Shown here piece by piece: positions 45,601-60,600 of a stretch of DNA of 64,000 bases. Origin of the DNA: Membranipora membranacea (Eukaryota > Bryozoa > Gymnolaemata > Cheilostomatida > Membraniporidae). The translations under genes and the position numbers were made by a program. The stretch lies in contig OU612070.1 in NCBI GenBank assembly GCA_914767715.1, forward strand, positions 1,195,501 to 1,259,500, read 5' to 3'. Position 1 is the first letter of the stretch. Each line of letters begins with the position of its first letter. Under the pieces are notes generated by a model. That model saw nothing but the letters and a program-made list of their open reading frames with translations. It did no database searches and was not told where the DNA came from.

Positions 45601-48600
45601 TTTCTTTCAATTTTAACATAATATTAAGTAGTAGATTCGAGGGTCAGTTTGATATAACATGGAAATAAATTCTGTTCTTCCACAAAAAGAACCAAGTTTT
45701 GAGCTTGTACATACCTGTGCAAGTTAGTCCATCCCCTGTGTAACCAGTCATACATTGACATGTGAAGTTCCCAGCTGTATTTATACAAACAGCATTTACA
45801 TGGCAGTTGTCTGTTCCATCTAAACACTCATCAATTTCTGCAATTGATATTTATTCTTAAACTCTAACATACTGCTAACGTCAAATCATTCATTTTTTAT
45901 CTTTTGATCGTGGTATGTGAATCATCAATATTTGTCTATGTGGTTTGAAATGTGATGCAGTGGATGAATTCAAATTATGGTGGTATGAGGATGTGTATAC
46001 TCGACACCAACCTTCACAACTTGTGCCGTTTCCAGAATAGCCTTGTTCACATTCACAGGTGAAGTTTCCGATCCTATTGGTGCAGACAGCATTAGTATCA
46101 CAGTTGTGAGTTTGCTCTGTACACTCATTGGTATCTATATTTTAAAATTATTGCTTATGAATTTGCTCTTTACAACAACGAAATATATTTCTTCAAGATA
46201 GATCAAATAGTTATACAGAAACCACAATCTGGGCCTTAAGATATTGAACTCAATGAATTTATTTGTTAATGACAAGCACACATCGGAAAGTTCTCTTTAT
46301 GCAAAAAAAATCCACATGACTTTGCGTACTTTACTATTGACTACAGAGGACATCAGACAAAATTCTATTTGTTCTCTAGTCAATAGATTAACTTTTGTAA
46401 TTTGGTTGAATTGGCTAGTGCTGTTTAACATTTGTCAGAGTGTCTACTCAGTATTTTTAATTCAGTGGTGCATGATCATATTGACGGTGGCCTGTTAATT
46501 TAAAATCTTTTAATGCAGTGAGAACCCAGTATCAAAGTGAGCGCCTGTTAATACTAAATTCAAATCAGGGATGAAGAAGATAACTGAAATGTCAAAAGAT
46601 TTCCTCAAAAATTACTTTCACATGTAAAATAACATAGGCTGTTGATGGTAATATATATATATACATCTGGTCACTGTGTAGTGATTTAATTATGTCTACC
46701 TGTACAGTTAACTCCGTCTCCGCTGAATCCTGTGACACATCCACAAGTAAAGCTCCCTATAGTGTTGCTACAAGCTGCATCGGCATCACAGTTGTCTGAT
46801 TGGTCCAAACACTCCTCGATATCTACACAAAATATGGAGGAGAAGCTTCGAATGTCTGTTGGTGCAAACGGTCTTTGTCTCAACTGAATTTCAATCATAC
46901 CCACCATGGCTGATGAAATGATTTGGGTAGTTACTGATAGATAGCAAAGGAAATTGATGGCTATAAAATAAGATTGAATGGCTGAAATAAAGTTTTAGTT
47001 ACGCATAAAATGGCACATCGCTTCTAAAAGCTTTGTAATAATTGAAAATTCTTCTTTCAACTTTGTGGCCAAATATTGAATTGCACCTCTAAGTATCATT
47101 CATCTAAGCATCATGCAATGAATGACTAAACACAACCAGATAATGATAAGCATACCTGTACAACTGGTACCATTGCCTACAAACCCTACATCACAACTGC
47201 ATGTAAATCCTCCATCTGTATTGTCACAAACAGCGTTGGTATGACAGTTATCTGTTTTGTTGAAACACTCATCAATGTCTGCGCAAAAAAAATAATGTTC
47301 AATTAATACATTGAACCTGGTTTTACGTAGGTGCCTATGTTATAAACTGGCTAGCTATAATATCTACATCAATCGACAATCGAAATATAATGTTGGATTT
47401 GCATGGTTTGTAATGTTTACTTAAGAAAGACTGTCCAGCTACTACATTGAGGAATATTTCTATCACTCATCAATAAGAGGGAAGCAGAAAATTAAACTAT
47501 GTACAATTATTGTTAGAAAACTAACCTAAGCAAGTTCTTCCATTCCCAATATATCCTCCATGGCATGTACATTTGTGACCTCCCAGTGTGTTGTCACAGG
47601 AAGCATTCAAATCGCAATCGTCGGTTTCCGTCAAGCATTCATCAATATCTGTAAACATCCATTTCGGTTTAGAGTTCTCAAATTGTGATTGCTTCGATAC
47701 CATTTTTTTTTCTGGTGCCAAATCGGGCTCAGCTCCGATTAACCTAGTTTAGTTCACTGCATGGCTAGTCGCTGATAGTGATGCTTACCTATACATGTTC
47801 CATTGTGAAGTTCATAATTGTCATCACAATCACAGCCATACGAGCCGGGTATGTTTGTACAGACTCCGCTACCACAAACACCATCGTGTAACATACATTC
47901 GTCATCATCTAGAAAAAAATAAGATAAGAAAAAGGAGATAAAGAGTCATAGGTAGTAGGTATACGACCCGTCAGATTTGAAAAACCTGATAATCTTTACA
48001 TGTCTTGAGTCTTTTGGATCTGCTGAGAGAAGCTTACCATCACAATGTGTACCTCCCCCAGAGAACCCTTCTCCACATTCACAAGTGAAGCCTCCTACTG
48101 TGTTACTACAGACGGCATTTTGGTCGCAGTCGTCTGTGAGTTCATTGCACTCGTCAACATCTATGAATCAGAAAAAGCTGGGTACATATTGTACAATTGT
48201 GTTTGGTGCACCATGAACTTAGTTTGAGCTCGCCTGTTCTCATGAGATGGTTAATAGATAGTAGAAAACCCATGATAGAAACCCCACATCCTAACCACCT
48301 AAATCACTGTGAAAGCATCATTTTCAGAAATACCTCCACCCTTTTATTTAAATAACTTTGTCAATGCACGGAAGGGATTGAGTTCTCAAACCTTCACAAG
48401 TAAGACCGTCCCCAGTATAGCTTGATTCACATTCACATGTGTAGCTTCCTTCAGTATTAGAGCAGGCTGCATTAGTATCACAACTCTCTGTTTGATCTCC
48501 GCATTCGTCAATATCTTCGAAAAGAATACGATTGAAATAATTTGTGCAATTTCTAGTAAATATCAGTTAGGAGGCTGCTGATTCCATTTCTTGGCGGCCT

Positions 48601-51600
48601 GTGTGTAAGAACAACAAAACAGCTTATAGCCATTCAATCTGTTCCCCTGACACAAATTAGGTCTAATAACAAAGCCAAATTTGTGACTTTGAAAGTGATT
48701 TGCATTATGAGCATGTTGTACAATTTGAAGAGGTGAAGGAGAAATCAGTGAAGGTTCTCATTTTCATTTCAATATCTGTAGATACCTTGACAACTAAAGC
48801 CATCCCCTGAATAGCCTGCACTACAGCTGCATGTGTAGTCACCATCCCTGTTTGTACAAACAGCGTTAGTACTACAGTTGTGTGTTCCTTCATTGCACTC
48901 ATCAATATCTGTAGTAGTATTAAAGTGGCATTAAATTGCATAAAACCTTTTTGAATCAGTGGAATTTGCATTCATATGCTTGTAGTTTGGATAAAAAAAT
49001 TACATCCGCATAAGAATTGAGAGAGCTATAACAGCGCTTTAAATAAGTGAAATTTTTTACACCAAGCCACTGAGTTTATGTATTTTATGATAGAGATCAG
49101 ATCTCAGAAAGCAAAGAGAACAAATAGCGGGTATTCCATAGAACCACTTTGAGATTGTGATTGATCTCCTGCTGATGCAAATAACACCAAGCTGGCTCCT
49201 GGATGATTTTTTTGAGAACCCATTTATTTGAGTAACATTGTCAATACATAGAATCAATTGAGTTATCAAACCTTCACAGGTAAGACCATCCCCAGTATAG
49301 CTTGATTCACATTCACATGTGTAGCTTCCTTCAGTATTAGAGCAGGCTGCATTAATATCACAGCTGTCAGTTTGATCTCCGCATTCATCAACATCTTCAA
49401 AAGAGGAAAGGGTAAAGATTAATATTACAACAGGGAGAATACTGATTGAAATTCTTAGAGCCCTGCAAATAAGATCTTTAAAACGTCACATAGTCATTCA
49501 GTCTGATCCCAAACACCAAAATAGCTGTCAGTTTGATCTCCAAATTAGTAAATATCTTTGAAAAAGAATGGTTGCAATGTTTTGTACAATTTATTGTAAA
49601 CATCATCTTCAGTAAGATAAATAATACTGACTCCAAACATTACAAAACAGTTTTATTCAATAAATCTGTCCCCAACGTTAATTAGGTCTCACTGCTAAAC
49701 TGCATGACTCAAACAATACTTTCTATGATGAACCTGTTTGACAGAATCAAAGAGGTAAGCACAAATAATAAGGTTGTCACCATAGACTTAAAGGGCAACC
49801 AAGGTTTCGCAGCAATGCATTAATGGATAGCAAATAATGTGCCGGGCAGCATCAGCTTTGTGCATTACGCGATGCAAAACTCAAAGTAGTTGCTGATTCT
49901 AAGCTGGGTAACACTTCAGTTTAGGGGAGGTTCCAAGACTTTGCTGTAATAATTATAGAGCACAGGCTAAATAATAACAGGAACAGGAAACTGCTATGTG
50001 GTATTGTCTTTTAGCTGAGTTTGAGTACCTGATGGAAGAAATGTTTCACAAGAATTCTGGCTGAATAATCATCCGAATTATATTTTGTCTTTTTCCCCAT
50101 GCAGAAGGTGCAATCTGCTATTAATCAATGGCCATCAATGAGAAGTTGTTTGAAACCTTGGTTGCCCTTTAATAATAAACCTAGACAGGACACTGTATAT
50201 AGCTGAAGTGAGGCACTTAATTATGGTGATGCGACGTCACTTGAGGGTGTAGAAACAGTGATTTTTACTCATAGCTTTCATTGATTTACCTGTCCAAGCT
50301 CTGGTTAAATGTTGACAATTCAGTTGGCTTTGATCGGAATTTAAGTTTGAAAATTGCAAAAGATTCAGCAGTTTCTGGTGATCATTTTGATAGTCGGTTT
50401 AGCTTCATAGCTCAAATATTATCAGAAAAGCAAGCTATTGAAAACGGTGCATAGACTTAAAGCTATAATTTTTTTTGCAGTTTCAGTCCTGATTAAATGC
50501 TTATTTCTGAAACAAGTTTGAAAATTGCTATCAATTCAGCAGCTTCTGGTGATCATTTTAATAGTCTGTTTAGCTTTGTAGCCCAAATATGATCAAAAAA
50601 GCAAGCTATTGAAAACGGTGCTTAGACTCGAAGCTATAACTTTTTTGCAGTTTCAGCCCTGTTTTAAAGTTTATTTCCTTATCAATTTCGATGGGATTTT
50701 GAGTTTAAAAGTTGCAGTAGATTCAGAAGCTTGTGGGGATCATTTTGATGGTCTGTTCTGCCTTGTAGCTCAAGTATAACCAGGAAGTTCAGGACTTTCT
50801 TCCTTGGAATAACTGAGGAAGCAAGCAATTGAATTTACTTGGTGAATACACAATTACCAAAGAAATGACTAATTTCATCTTTGCTTTTTTTTGAATGCTT
50901 TTTTGCTCATTTTGAGCCAAGCATACAAAATAAGAAATGTCATGACCTTAGACAAAATATCCACCAACATTATTGAAATGTGACCAACAGAGATTGTTGG
51001 AAGTAAACGAGTCAAGGCCGGACCTCACAAAGCTTCAAATAAAATTCATTGTTCATAGGAGACGATATTCTGTGTAGCTAATATAATTGTCACTTCGGTG
51101 AGTCAAAAGTAAAGGGAGACCTCCTGCCCCGGCAGCATTCTCCTCGTTCTTACCTAGCAGCCTGAGAAAACAAGCAACAGCTAAATCCGGTAATTTAGGA
51201 ATTCATAATACATCAATTCTGACGGCAAAACACAATCTTATGAACTTTTGAAATAATATTATGTTTATTGTGGTCTGCTGGAGTCAGCGATAAAGCAACA
51301 GATTTTTAGATTTCTGAGTACACAGCAGTTGTAACACTCATCCAGCTAAGCACTCTTGGTTCACAATGGATAATAGATAAGCCAGGCAAGAGCGGATCTT
51401 CTGAACCACCAGTACGTAACTGTGATACATTGACTATACTTTCCTTTGCCTGCTAGGTATTGTCCTTGCTTGTTCGGTTATAACAAGGAGGAAAGTCCTA
51501 AACTCCCTGGTTATACCTGAGCTACAACGCTGAACAGACCTTAAAAATGAGCCCCATAAGCTGCTGAGTCTATTGCAATTTTCAAACTTGAAATCCCATT

Positions 51601-54600
51601 AAAATTGATTAGGCAATAAACTTCAAATCAAGGTTCAAACTGCAAAAAAAGTTATAGTTTTAAGTCTATGCACCATTTTCAATAGCTTGCTTTTTTGATA
51701 ATATTCGAGCTATGAAGCTAAACAGGCTATCAAAATGATTGCCAGAAGCTGCTGAATCTATTGCAATATTCAAACTTAAACTCCGATTGAAGCCAAATGA
51801 GTTATCAACATTTAACCAGAGCTGGGACAGGTAAATCAATGATAGCTATGGGTAAAAATCACTGTTTCTACACCCTCCAGTGACGTCGCGTCACCATAAT
51901 TAAGTGCCTCACTGTCTCAATGCTAATGCTCCATACAGTGTCCTGTCTAGGTTTATTATTAAGTCTATGGTTGTCATTGTTTTTTCCATGAATAACTGCG
52001 AGGTACCTTGACAACTAGAGCCATCCCCTGAGTAGCCAGCACTACAGCTGCATGTGTAGTCACCTTCTCTGTTTGTACAAACAGCGTTAGTATCACAGTT
52101 GTGTGTTCCTTCACTGCACTCATCAATATCTGCAGCATAATACAGGCATTGAATTGCACAAGACTTAATGATTTTTTGAATCAGAGGAATTACCGTGTGT
52201 ATGCTTGCATCGCGATTCATATGGAGTTTGAATAAAAAAGTTACTTTCTCATAAGAAGTAGCAAGATAGACAAGCTATAATAGTGCTTTAAAGTGGAATT
52301 GATCCCATCAAGTCAATAAGTCAAAATATGTAGTGTGAGAGATCTGATCTCAGAAATAAAATGGAAAAAATCCTGATGATGCAAAAAAATAGGTGGCTAC
52401 TGGATGATTTTATTGAGACCCCATTTATTTGAATAACATTGAGAATACACAGAAGCGATTGGGTTCCCAACCTTCACAAGTAAGACCATCGCCAGTATAG
52501 CTAGATTCACATTCACAAGTGTAGCTTCCTTCAGTATTAGAGCAGACTGCATTTGTATCACAACTGTCAGTTTGATCTCCGCATTCATCAGCATCTTCAG
52601 AAAGGAATATGGTTGTAATGGTTTGTACAATTTCTTGTAAAGATCAACTTCATTTAGATAAAGAGTACAGCAGTGAGGGTACTGATCCAATATCTTAGAG
52701 GCCTGCATATGAGCACAACGAAACAAGTCATAGTCATCAAATCTGTTTCACAACGTATACAAGGTCTAACTGCCTGATTTCATGTCCACGACATTACAAT
52801 GTCATTCATGACCATGTTGGTATGAAACAAAGAGGTAAGGGAAAAATAATAGAGAAGAGGTAAACGAGAAATTATTGTGGGTTCTTATTTATTTCAATAG
52901 TCGTGTGATACCCTGACAACTAGAACCATCCCCTGAGTAGCCTGAAATACAGCTGCAAGTATAGTCGCCATCTCTGTTTGTACAAACAGCGTTAGTATCA
53001 CAGTTGTGTGTTCCTTCATTGCACTCATCAATATCTGCAGCAAAAAACTGGCAGTGAATTCAATAGGACATTTTAACGTTTATTGAATAAGAGGAATGGC
53101 CACTGACACAAAAATTTTGGATAAAATAACTTACTCCTCATAAGCATTACTAAGGTTGGTATGTTTGAAAGTTGTAATGGTGCTCTGAATTATTGGGATC
53201 GGTTACACCACATCAATCATTGACTTTATAGATTGAATGTAAAAGTCAGAGATGCTATTAGAAAAAAAGTTAGGAAAAAAACAGCCGGTATTCCTTTCCC
53301 ACTGCCGTCTGATTGGCTTGTTCTCCTGAAAATGTAAAAATAATACCTAATAGTTGGTTATTGGTAGATATTACTGGGAACTAATTTATTTGAAAAGCAT
53401 CGCCTATGCGCAGGAGCCATTGAGTTCCCAACCTTCACAAGTAAGACCATCGCCGGTATAGCTAGATTCACATTCACAAGCGTAGCTTCCTTCAGTATTA
53501 GAGCAGACTGCATTAGTGTCACAACTGTCAGTTTGATCTCCACATTCATCAGCATCTTTAAAATAAAATTTTGTACAATTTTTTTAATGATCATCTTCTG
53601 TTGGGTCAATATTACAGCAGTGAGGATACTAATTCAGGTTCTCAGAGTCCTGTTTCTAAAAACTATTATTTTATGGTTGATTACAACCGGTTGATTAAAA
53701 AAATGGTTGATTAAAATCAGATGTCATATCACACACCACATCCCGAAGCATTGGCGGCGAAATACTAGTTGCCTAGGCTGCATTATCTGCGCCCATTTGC
53801 TCTCAGTTTGCAGGCAGGTCGGAGCACACCTAGGGGTCCAACCAAACCCCAGTAGTCAGTAGACTTCAGTGGGATTCGAACCCACGACCTTCATCATTTG
53901 CATGCTGAAGGGACGGCGCTCTAACCAACTGAGCTACCTCCTACTCCATGATTATACAATCTGATCCCTAGACCATATTCACCATGGTTCCATACCTCGA
54001 TTGATTGGTCCAATCCCATTTCGAATGATGAATGCTAACGATTTCCATGATGAAAAAAACATGAAAAACATCTGCTGTGGCCGGGACTTGAACCTGCCAG
54101 TGTCCTTTGAAGTTATTGTGTGCAAATCTCATAGAATATAAGGAATTCAATACAGTATCTGTTTTGCATCAAAAAATGACTATTGGTACACGCGGAAGTT
54201 GACTTAAATGCTATTCCATATATCGATCAGGCTTAAAACTGGTGTCAAATTGATATATGGAAATATTGTGATTATAATTGTCAAGAATTACAAATCTACA
54301 AAGCAATACTCAGACAGTGAGTTTCAGGCTTTGCCTGTAAGTTAGAAACAAGGAACAGGATGCAAAATAAATGTAGATTATCCTACCCATACCTTGACAA
54401 CTAAAGCCATCACCAGAATAGCCTGAAATACAGCTGCATGTATAGTCACCATCTCTGTTTGTACAAACAGCGTTAGTATCACAGCTGTGTGTTCCTTCGC
54501 TGCACTCATCAATATCTGCAGCATAATACAGGCATTGAATTGCACAAGACTTAATGATTTTTTGAATCAGTGGAATTACCATGTGTATGCTTGCATCGCG

Positions 54601-57600
54601 ATTCATATGGAGTTTGAATAAAAAAGTTACTTTCTCATAAGAAGTAGCAAGATAGACAAGCTATAATAGTGCTTTAAAGTGAAATTGATCCCATCAAGTC
54701 AATAAGTCAAAATATGTATAAACTACAGCATCAGAGTATTCTATATTTACACCAGAATGTCGAGCACTGTTTGCCAATGCTGGCAGTGCCTCAGCCTAAT
54801 TTCAAAAAGATGATCTATATAATATTTTCCATGTTTGAGTATTTGAAGTTTTTTTCCCTTGTGTGCCAAAATGATTCTAACAATGCATTGCTTTGCTCGT
54901 TCTTCATTGTTCCGTCTGGCAAGTGTGGTGGAGGATAAACAAACACCCTCAGCAACATAAGCTTTTAAATCTTCCTAAATGACAGAAGATTAGGTTAATG
55001 TTGTCAGGATAGATAACTGAACTAGGCTTTTGTTCTAGCCAGTGGTGTTGTGATGCCCCAACGGTGCCCAGCGTCATTTGGGTAAAAATTATTTTTCCCA
55101 TTGTTGAAAAGATTTAGTCAGTTTAAATGAAAATCAATAAAAGATTTTAGACTGGAATTCAATCCAAGTTAGCTACTCAGATTAGGTGTTTTGGACAAAC
55201 AATTCCAAGCAATAACAAACTTAAACTCATCAGCCTATCAAAACAAAACCAAAACTCAAGCACATGGGTCATTCTAAGCAGAAATGAGTAGATAACACCA
55301 CGGTCCAGTTGTTTTGAAGAATCAAGTCTGAAGATGGGAGTTTTAAAATTGAAGATTGCTCTATTTTCTCTGAAGACATTGAAGACAGCTTTGTGTGCAG
55401 GGAGCCCCCTAACTCAGGACTCTCAACCTTGGAGGATTGAAAACCTGAGTTTTGCCGATACCCTGTTGTAGGTGGCATTTCAAAGGTGTGAAACGCCCTG
55501 TGCACAAATAGCTTAGAGGTTTAGAGCTCTGTTAGCCTCCTCAATGGGTCCGGCCGCAAAAGCCTAGTGAGCAATTTAGGCCTCTGCTCATGAATGATAC
55601 TGGTTTTTTAGAGTTGTTAGCAGATCATTGTTGTTATTATCTCTGTAAAGTTCATCCTGGTTAATGTATTTCATATATCACAACAAAAAGTTGTTTCTTT
55701 TTAGTCATACAACGAGGCCACACTGAGAGGAATTCCCCAACTTCGATGAATATGACGCAAAATCTGAGTTTTTAGTTTATATTCTGAAATCCCCTGAGTT
55801 GCCTGAGTTGAACCCAAAAATCTGAGTAACTCTGGCTAAATCTGAGTGGTTGAGAGCCCTTCCCTAACTACTAACTAAACTTGTCATAATGCATCCTTAA
55901 TGGATAATGTAATTCATTACGGATGGGCTTGAATAATTTCATCTACATATCATCATTCTGAGGTGAGTTGTAATTGTTATATTTTCTCTAGTAGGCCTAC
56001 TCCAAAACCTTTACATTAGAAGTGGTTACTGTGTGTTAAGGATTTTGGTATCACAACACCACTGGTTCTAGCCCACTCTTTATGTTTTTAGTAGCTGTTT
56101 GTTAGAATACTGAAACATGTATGTTACACAGTTTGCTTTTAGGTGATTGAGATACTTACCATGGCCGATTGAGTTTTATATAAAACACATTTAAAATATC
56201 GTACAATATTAACACTCAAGCACCGATAAAACTCTTACCTTGGCAAGTTAGTCCATCTCCAGTGAAGGCTGGTTCACATTCGCAAGTGAAGCTTCCTTCT
56301 GTGTTGCTGCAATCAGCATTTGTATCACAATTGTCTGTTTGATCAACACATTCATCAATATCTGCAAGGCGAGATTATTGAAAATATGTAATTATGCCTG
56401 CAATGATAGGAATTTATTCAAAGAAAAATCATTTCGTGGATAACATTAGTATAGCGAGATCAGCCATAAAAAATAAAGCTAAACAATTTATGAGCGAACC
56501 CAAGTTTGTTTGTCAATCTTGAATTTGAGTGAAAAATTTACTAATAACTTCAGTTATAGTTTAGTGTATTTGAAAGTAATTGATCCAAGTCGTTATGTGC
56601 TGAATTAGTGCTCCATGTGTTGCTGACTCATTCACACAGCGAGTAACTAATGAATCTGCAATGTCAGTCAAGCTGTGGGTTCTGCATTATCTAAAAAATT
56701 CTACAATCGGTCATTGCCTTTGATATATCATGCTGGTGGCTGGTGTGTAGACCAATCAAAGACGCATTGACGTTTGATAATTTGGAAAGTTCAGACGTAA
56801 GGATCAAACTTAGATGAAAATTACTATTTGCGATACTCAAAGAGCTTAATGTTTCTGCCTTGACTATCAAAATCACCTGCACAACTAAATCCATCCAAAG
56901 CAAAACCATCTGGGCAGCTACATGTATAGCTTCCATCTGCATTGCTACAGGTAGCAATCCCTTCACATCTGTCTGTCTGCTCAGTACACTCATCTATATC
57001 TGTGTAAAAATTGATACGACATTCACTACTAGCTACCGGTAGTTTTATGTTCGCCGCTGATAGGAGTGGTGAAGGATTTTTTTGAGTCTGCACTTCTTCG
57101 ATTTAATTGAATTGGAGCTTTTCAGCACTTGGCAGCAAAGATCTAAGAGAGATTTGACAGTTGTTTCAAGAGGAAATACTTCTCACCATGATAATGCTGA
57201 AAAGTTATTCCAAGTAAAGGTTCTCACCAGTAGCAAGCTTGACAATGATCGATTAATTAGGAATAGTATCAAGACTTAATATCATTGTGAACACACAATG
57301 ATGACAACTAATTGTAATAAATACCATCACAGGATACACCATCACCAGAAAACCCTGTGTCACATTCACAAGTGAAAGAGCTCTCAGAGTTAGTACAAAC
57401 AGAATTTGAATCACAGTTATCTGTTTGATCAGTGCATTCATCTACATCTGAAATAGGAAATAACTGTCTGTCATTGACCAGCATATTTTAAGGGATCAAA
57501 AGGTGGAAAATAGAAACAAAAATTTAAGTAAAATGTTGGAACAGCTGTGACAGTGTTTGCTAATTGAACTTTCAGCAGTCCTCTAGAGTTTAACATACCT

Positions 57601-60600
57601 TCACAGGTTACACCATCACCAGTATATCCCTGCTCACACACACATCCAAAGCTTCCTATCGAGTTACTGCAAGCTGCGTTTGAATCACAGTTGTCTGTTC
57701 CTGCTATACACTCATCAGTATCTGTCAAAAAGAAGGTAGGTCCGTGATAAGATATCACATATGGATAAGGTTAGTCCGAAATTTTCCAGATTCCTATAAG
57801 AATATAATGAAACTACTAATCTATAAAGCCAAATTGACTACAAGAGCTTGAGATGAACTTTGCCAATAAGCACTCAAACTTATAATGGCTATCATAATCG
57901 ATGGTGGGCCTGTCGAGAACTACAATGTAAAGGAAGGTATGAAGAGCTTATGGTTTTGCAAGCCGAACAGACAGCTATTTTTTCATATTATGTTTTTGAA
58001 CACACAATTTCTAAATTAACACAATTACCTGTGCAACTTAAACCATTCCCAGAATATCCACTGTTACAATCACATGTGTAACTCCCAAGAGCATTGCTAC
58101 AACTTGCATCGTTATGACAATCGTCAATTTGATTAGTGCATTCATCAATATCTGCAAAAAAAAGTGGCTTTACATAGGACACAATCAACAAGGTATATAT
58201 CTAGTTTGTGTACTTGATTATCTTCGCTCTTTCTTTCATTCTGTTGTGCATCATTCTGACAATACAACATGATTCCATGTGGGCTACAAGAATGCTACAG
58301 CAGTGGCGTATATTAGCAATCACGGACCGCGAATATCCGTGAATGAAATTCCTCACCTATAACTCGCGTATGGAATCTTAACTTTTTACGGCAGGCTGAA
58401 TAGCTCAGTGTGTAGAGCGTCTGCCTGATCATCATTGTTAATTAAGAATGTTGTGGGTTCAAATCCCAACATGGTCACATTTTTTTTCAATTGAGTGCTT
58501 TATAACTGGAGCATTTTTACCGTAATCTTCTACTGCTATTGAGTTGTTTCCTGAAAGTACCCGACAGCTCAGTGAGCTATTGTAATACCTCTCTGCTTGC
58601 ACTATTTTGCTACCGCTATGCAAAAATTTCCGTGGTGGGAGGCCGCTTAAGCACCCCTCCAACACCCTCCCCGCCACGCCTACAGCGTGTGGATCGGGCT
58701 GCGCCCGATCATTATGCTCATTTCTAAAAAGTCAGTGAGTGAATTTTTTTAGAATATACGCCCCTGTGCTACAGGACTATTTGCATTAGCAGCAGAGAAC
58801 AGAACAGAAAAGTGAAACACATCGTCATTCTTGATTTTATGTAGACTAATTAGGTCGTTAGTCTCCATCATTTTTCGTCAAGTTTTATTGCACCATGATA
58901 ATTATTACCCTAGTAGCTGGAATTTTGTTCGGCTTAAATAACTTTATGTCATGACAAGTCCAGCAAGACACCATCAGAACGGTGAACAGTGAGACATATT
59001 TATCCCAGCAAGTTATATGTATCTCCACAAGATGTCAAAACAACATCTTTTAGGTTATTCACTTAGTTTTTCATTTCATAGAAATATACATTGACAATAT
59101 TGGTTGAAAATCATAATGACAATATAATTTGAATGAATACTTATATTGAATGTAAAAATGTGGTTGATACACAGAATTGATTGAGTGCTCAAACCTTCAC
59201 AAGTAAGACCGTTCCCAGTATAGGTAGATTCACATTCACAGGTGTAGCTTCCTTCAGTATTAGAGCAGGCTGCATTAATATCACAGCTGTCAATTTGATT
59301 TCCGCATTCATCAATATCTACAAAAGATGAAAAGGTCATAATAACTTGAACTGTCTTTGTAAAGATAGATATATTGCAACAGTGAGGGTACTGATTAAAA
59401 TTCTTGCCCTGCCAATAAGATCTTCAAAGTGTGTCATTCACTGTGATCCTCGACACAAAAATTGGGTCAAACTGCCAGATTTCATAACGCAGACAGTATT
59501 ATCAGTAGCTTGTTGGTACGAATGAAAGATAAAGAGGAGATTAACATGATATATCGCCTTTGCAGTTTCTAAGGAACTACTTGTCCAATCTCAATAGTTC
59601 CGTCAGTGTCACGTCGCTAGTAGTCTCACAAAAATTTCATAGCACAAATTTTTTTAAACTGCATGTTTCTAACTTGATCAATTGTACATTAACTGAAATA
59701 CATTAAAAACGTATTGACAGCAATGGTCAAAATGATGCAGAAGATAACGTTATGCAAAAACGTGATGAAAATCTTTGCAGTATTACATGCAAAGCACATT
59801 GTGCACAACAATGGATCACCTATTTTGGGTGATTGTTGAGCATCGAGAGAGAAATGTTTATGCTCATAACTTCACTACTATCAAATTTATCGTCAAACAC
59901 CACGGTCAAAACCTCGGAAACACTCTTTAGATTAATGGTAGCTGGTGTGTTAAACATGTTGATTAACCTGTTTTCAGATTTTTGGCTTGAGAGGAGTGCA
60001 TATTTTGGACCAAATAAAGTTAGTTTAACCACCAAAATCCAAATATCTCAAGATGTAAATCCGTAATCAATAATTGCTTCCATGAAAATCAAGACAATCT
60101 TGTGACATCCATCATGCTGACAACAAATTTGACTGACAGCTTTCTGAATTTCTGAGTTTTGGCTGGAAAATTTTGCCCTAAAATGGCGAAAATTTGGGTT
60201 ATTATCTGTTACAGTTGTGACAACCAGGATCTGTAAGCTGGTAAGATTATTTATGGAAGTGACAGTACGAGACCAAAATAGTATAATAAATTGGAAATGT
60301 TAGTTCCCGCAATATTGGGGTTGCATGTAATGAGGGATCATAAATGGCCCCTTAACTATTGCAAAAGTAAATTTTAAGTCTCCAAGACAGGAGGCCTAAA
60401 AACATTAAGTTTTACTGAAATGTCACTTCTCCAGTTAGTGACATGCCTCCTCTATATGGTGAAAGCTTAAACTCAATAACAAGGCACAGAGGTCTCAATT
60501 TAAAAAGGGCACTTTTTGCCCCAAAATGACTTTTCAGAGGCCACTGCGACGCAACGTCAAATATTTGGGAGGTTTCAACTGTGAAAATAACTATTAGACA

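Noticed and set aside
53865-53945. True tRNA gene on the minus strand
   Set aside because: Boxes A and B are good, but the anticodon arm is too long and a SINE body and tail follow directly.
58395-58475. True tRNA gene on the plus strand
   Set aside because: The same tRNA-like block lies within both hAT MITE copies and has an oversized variable region.
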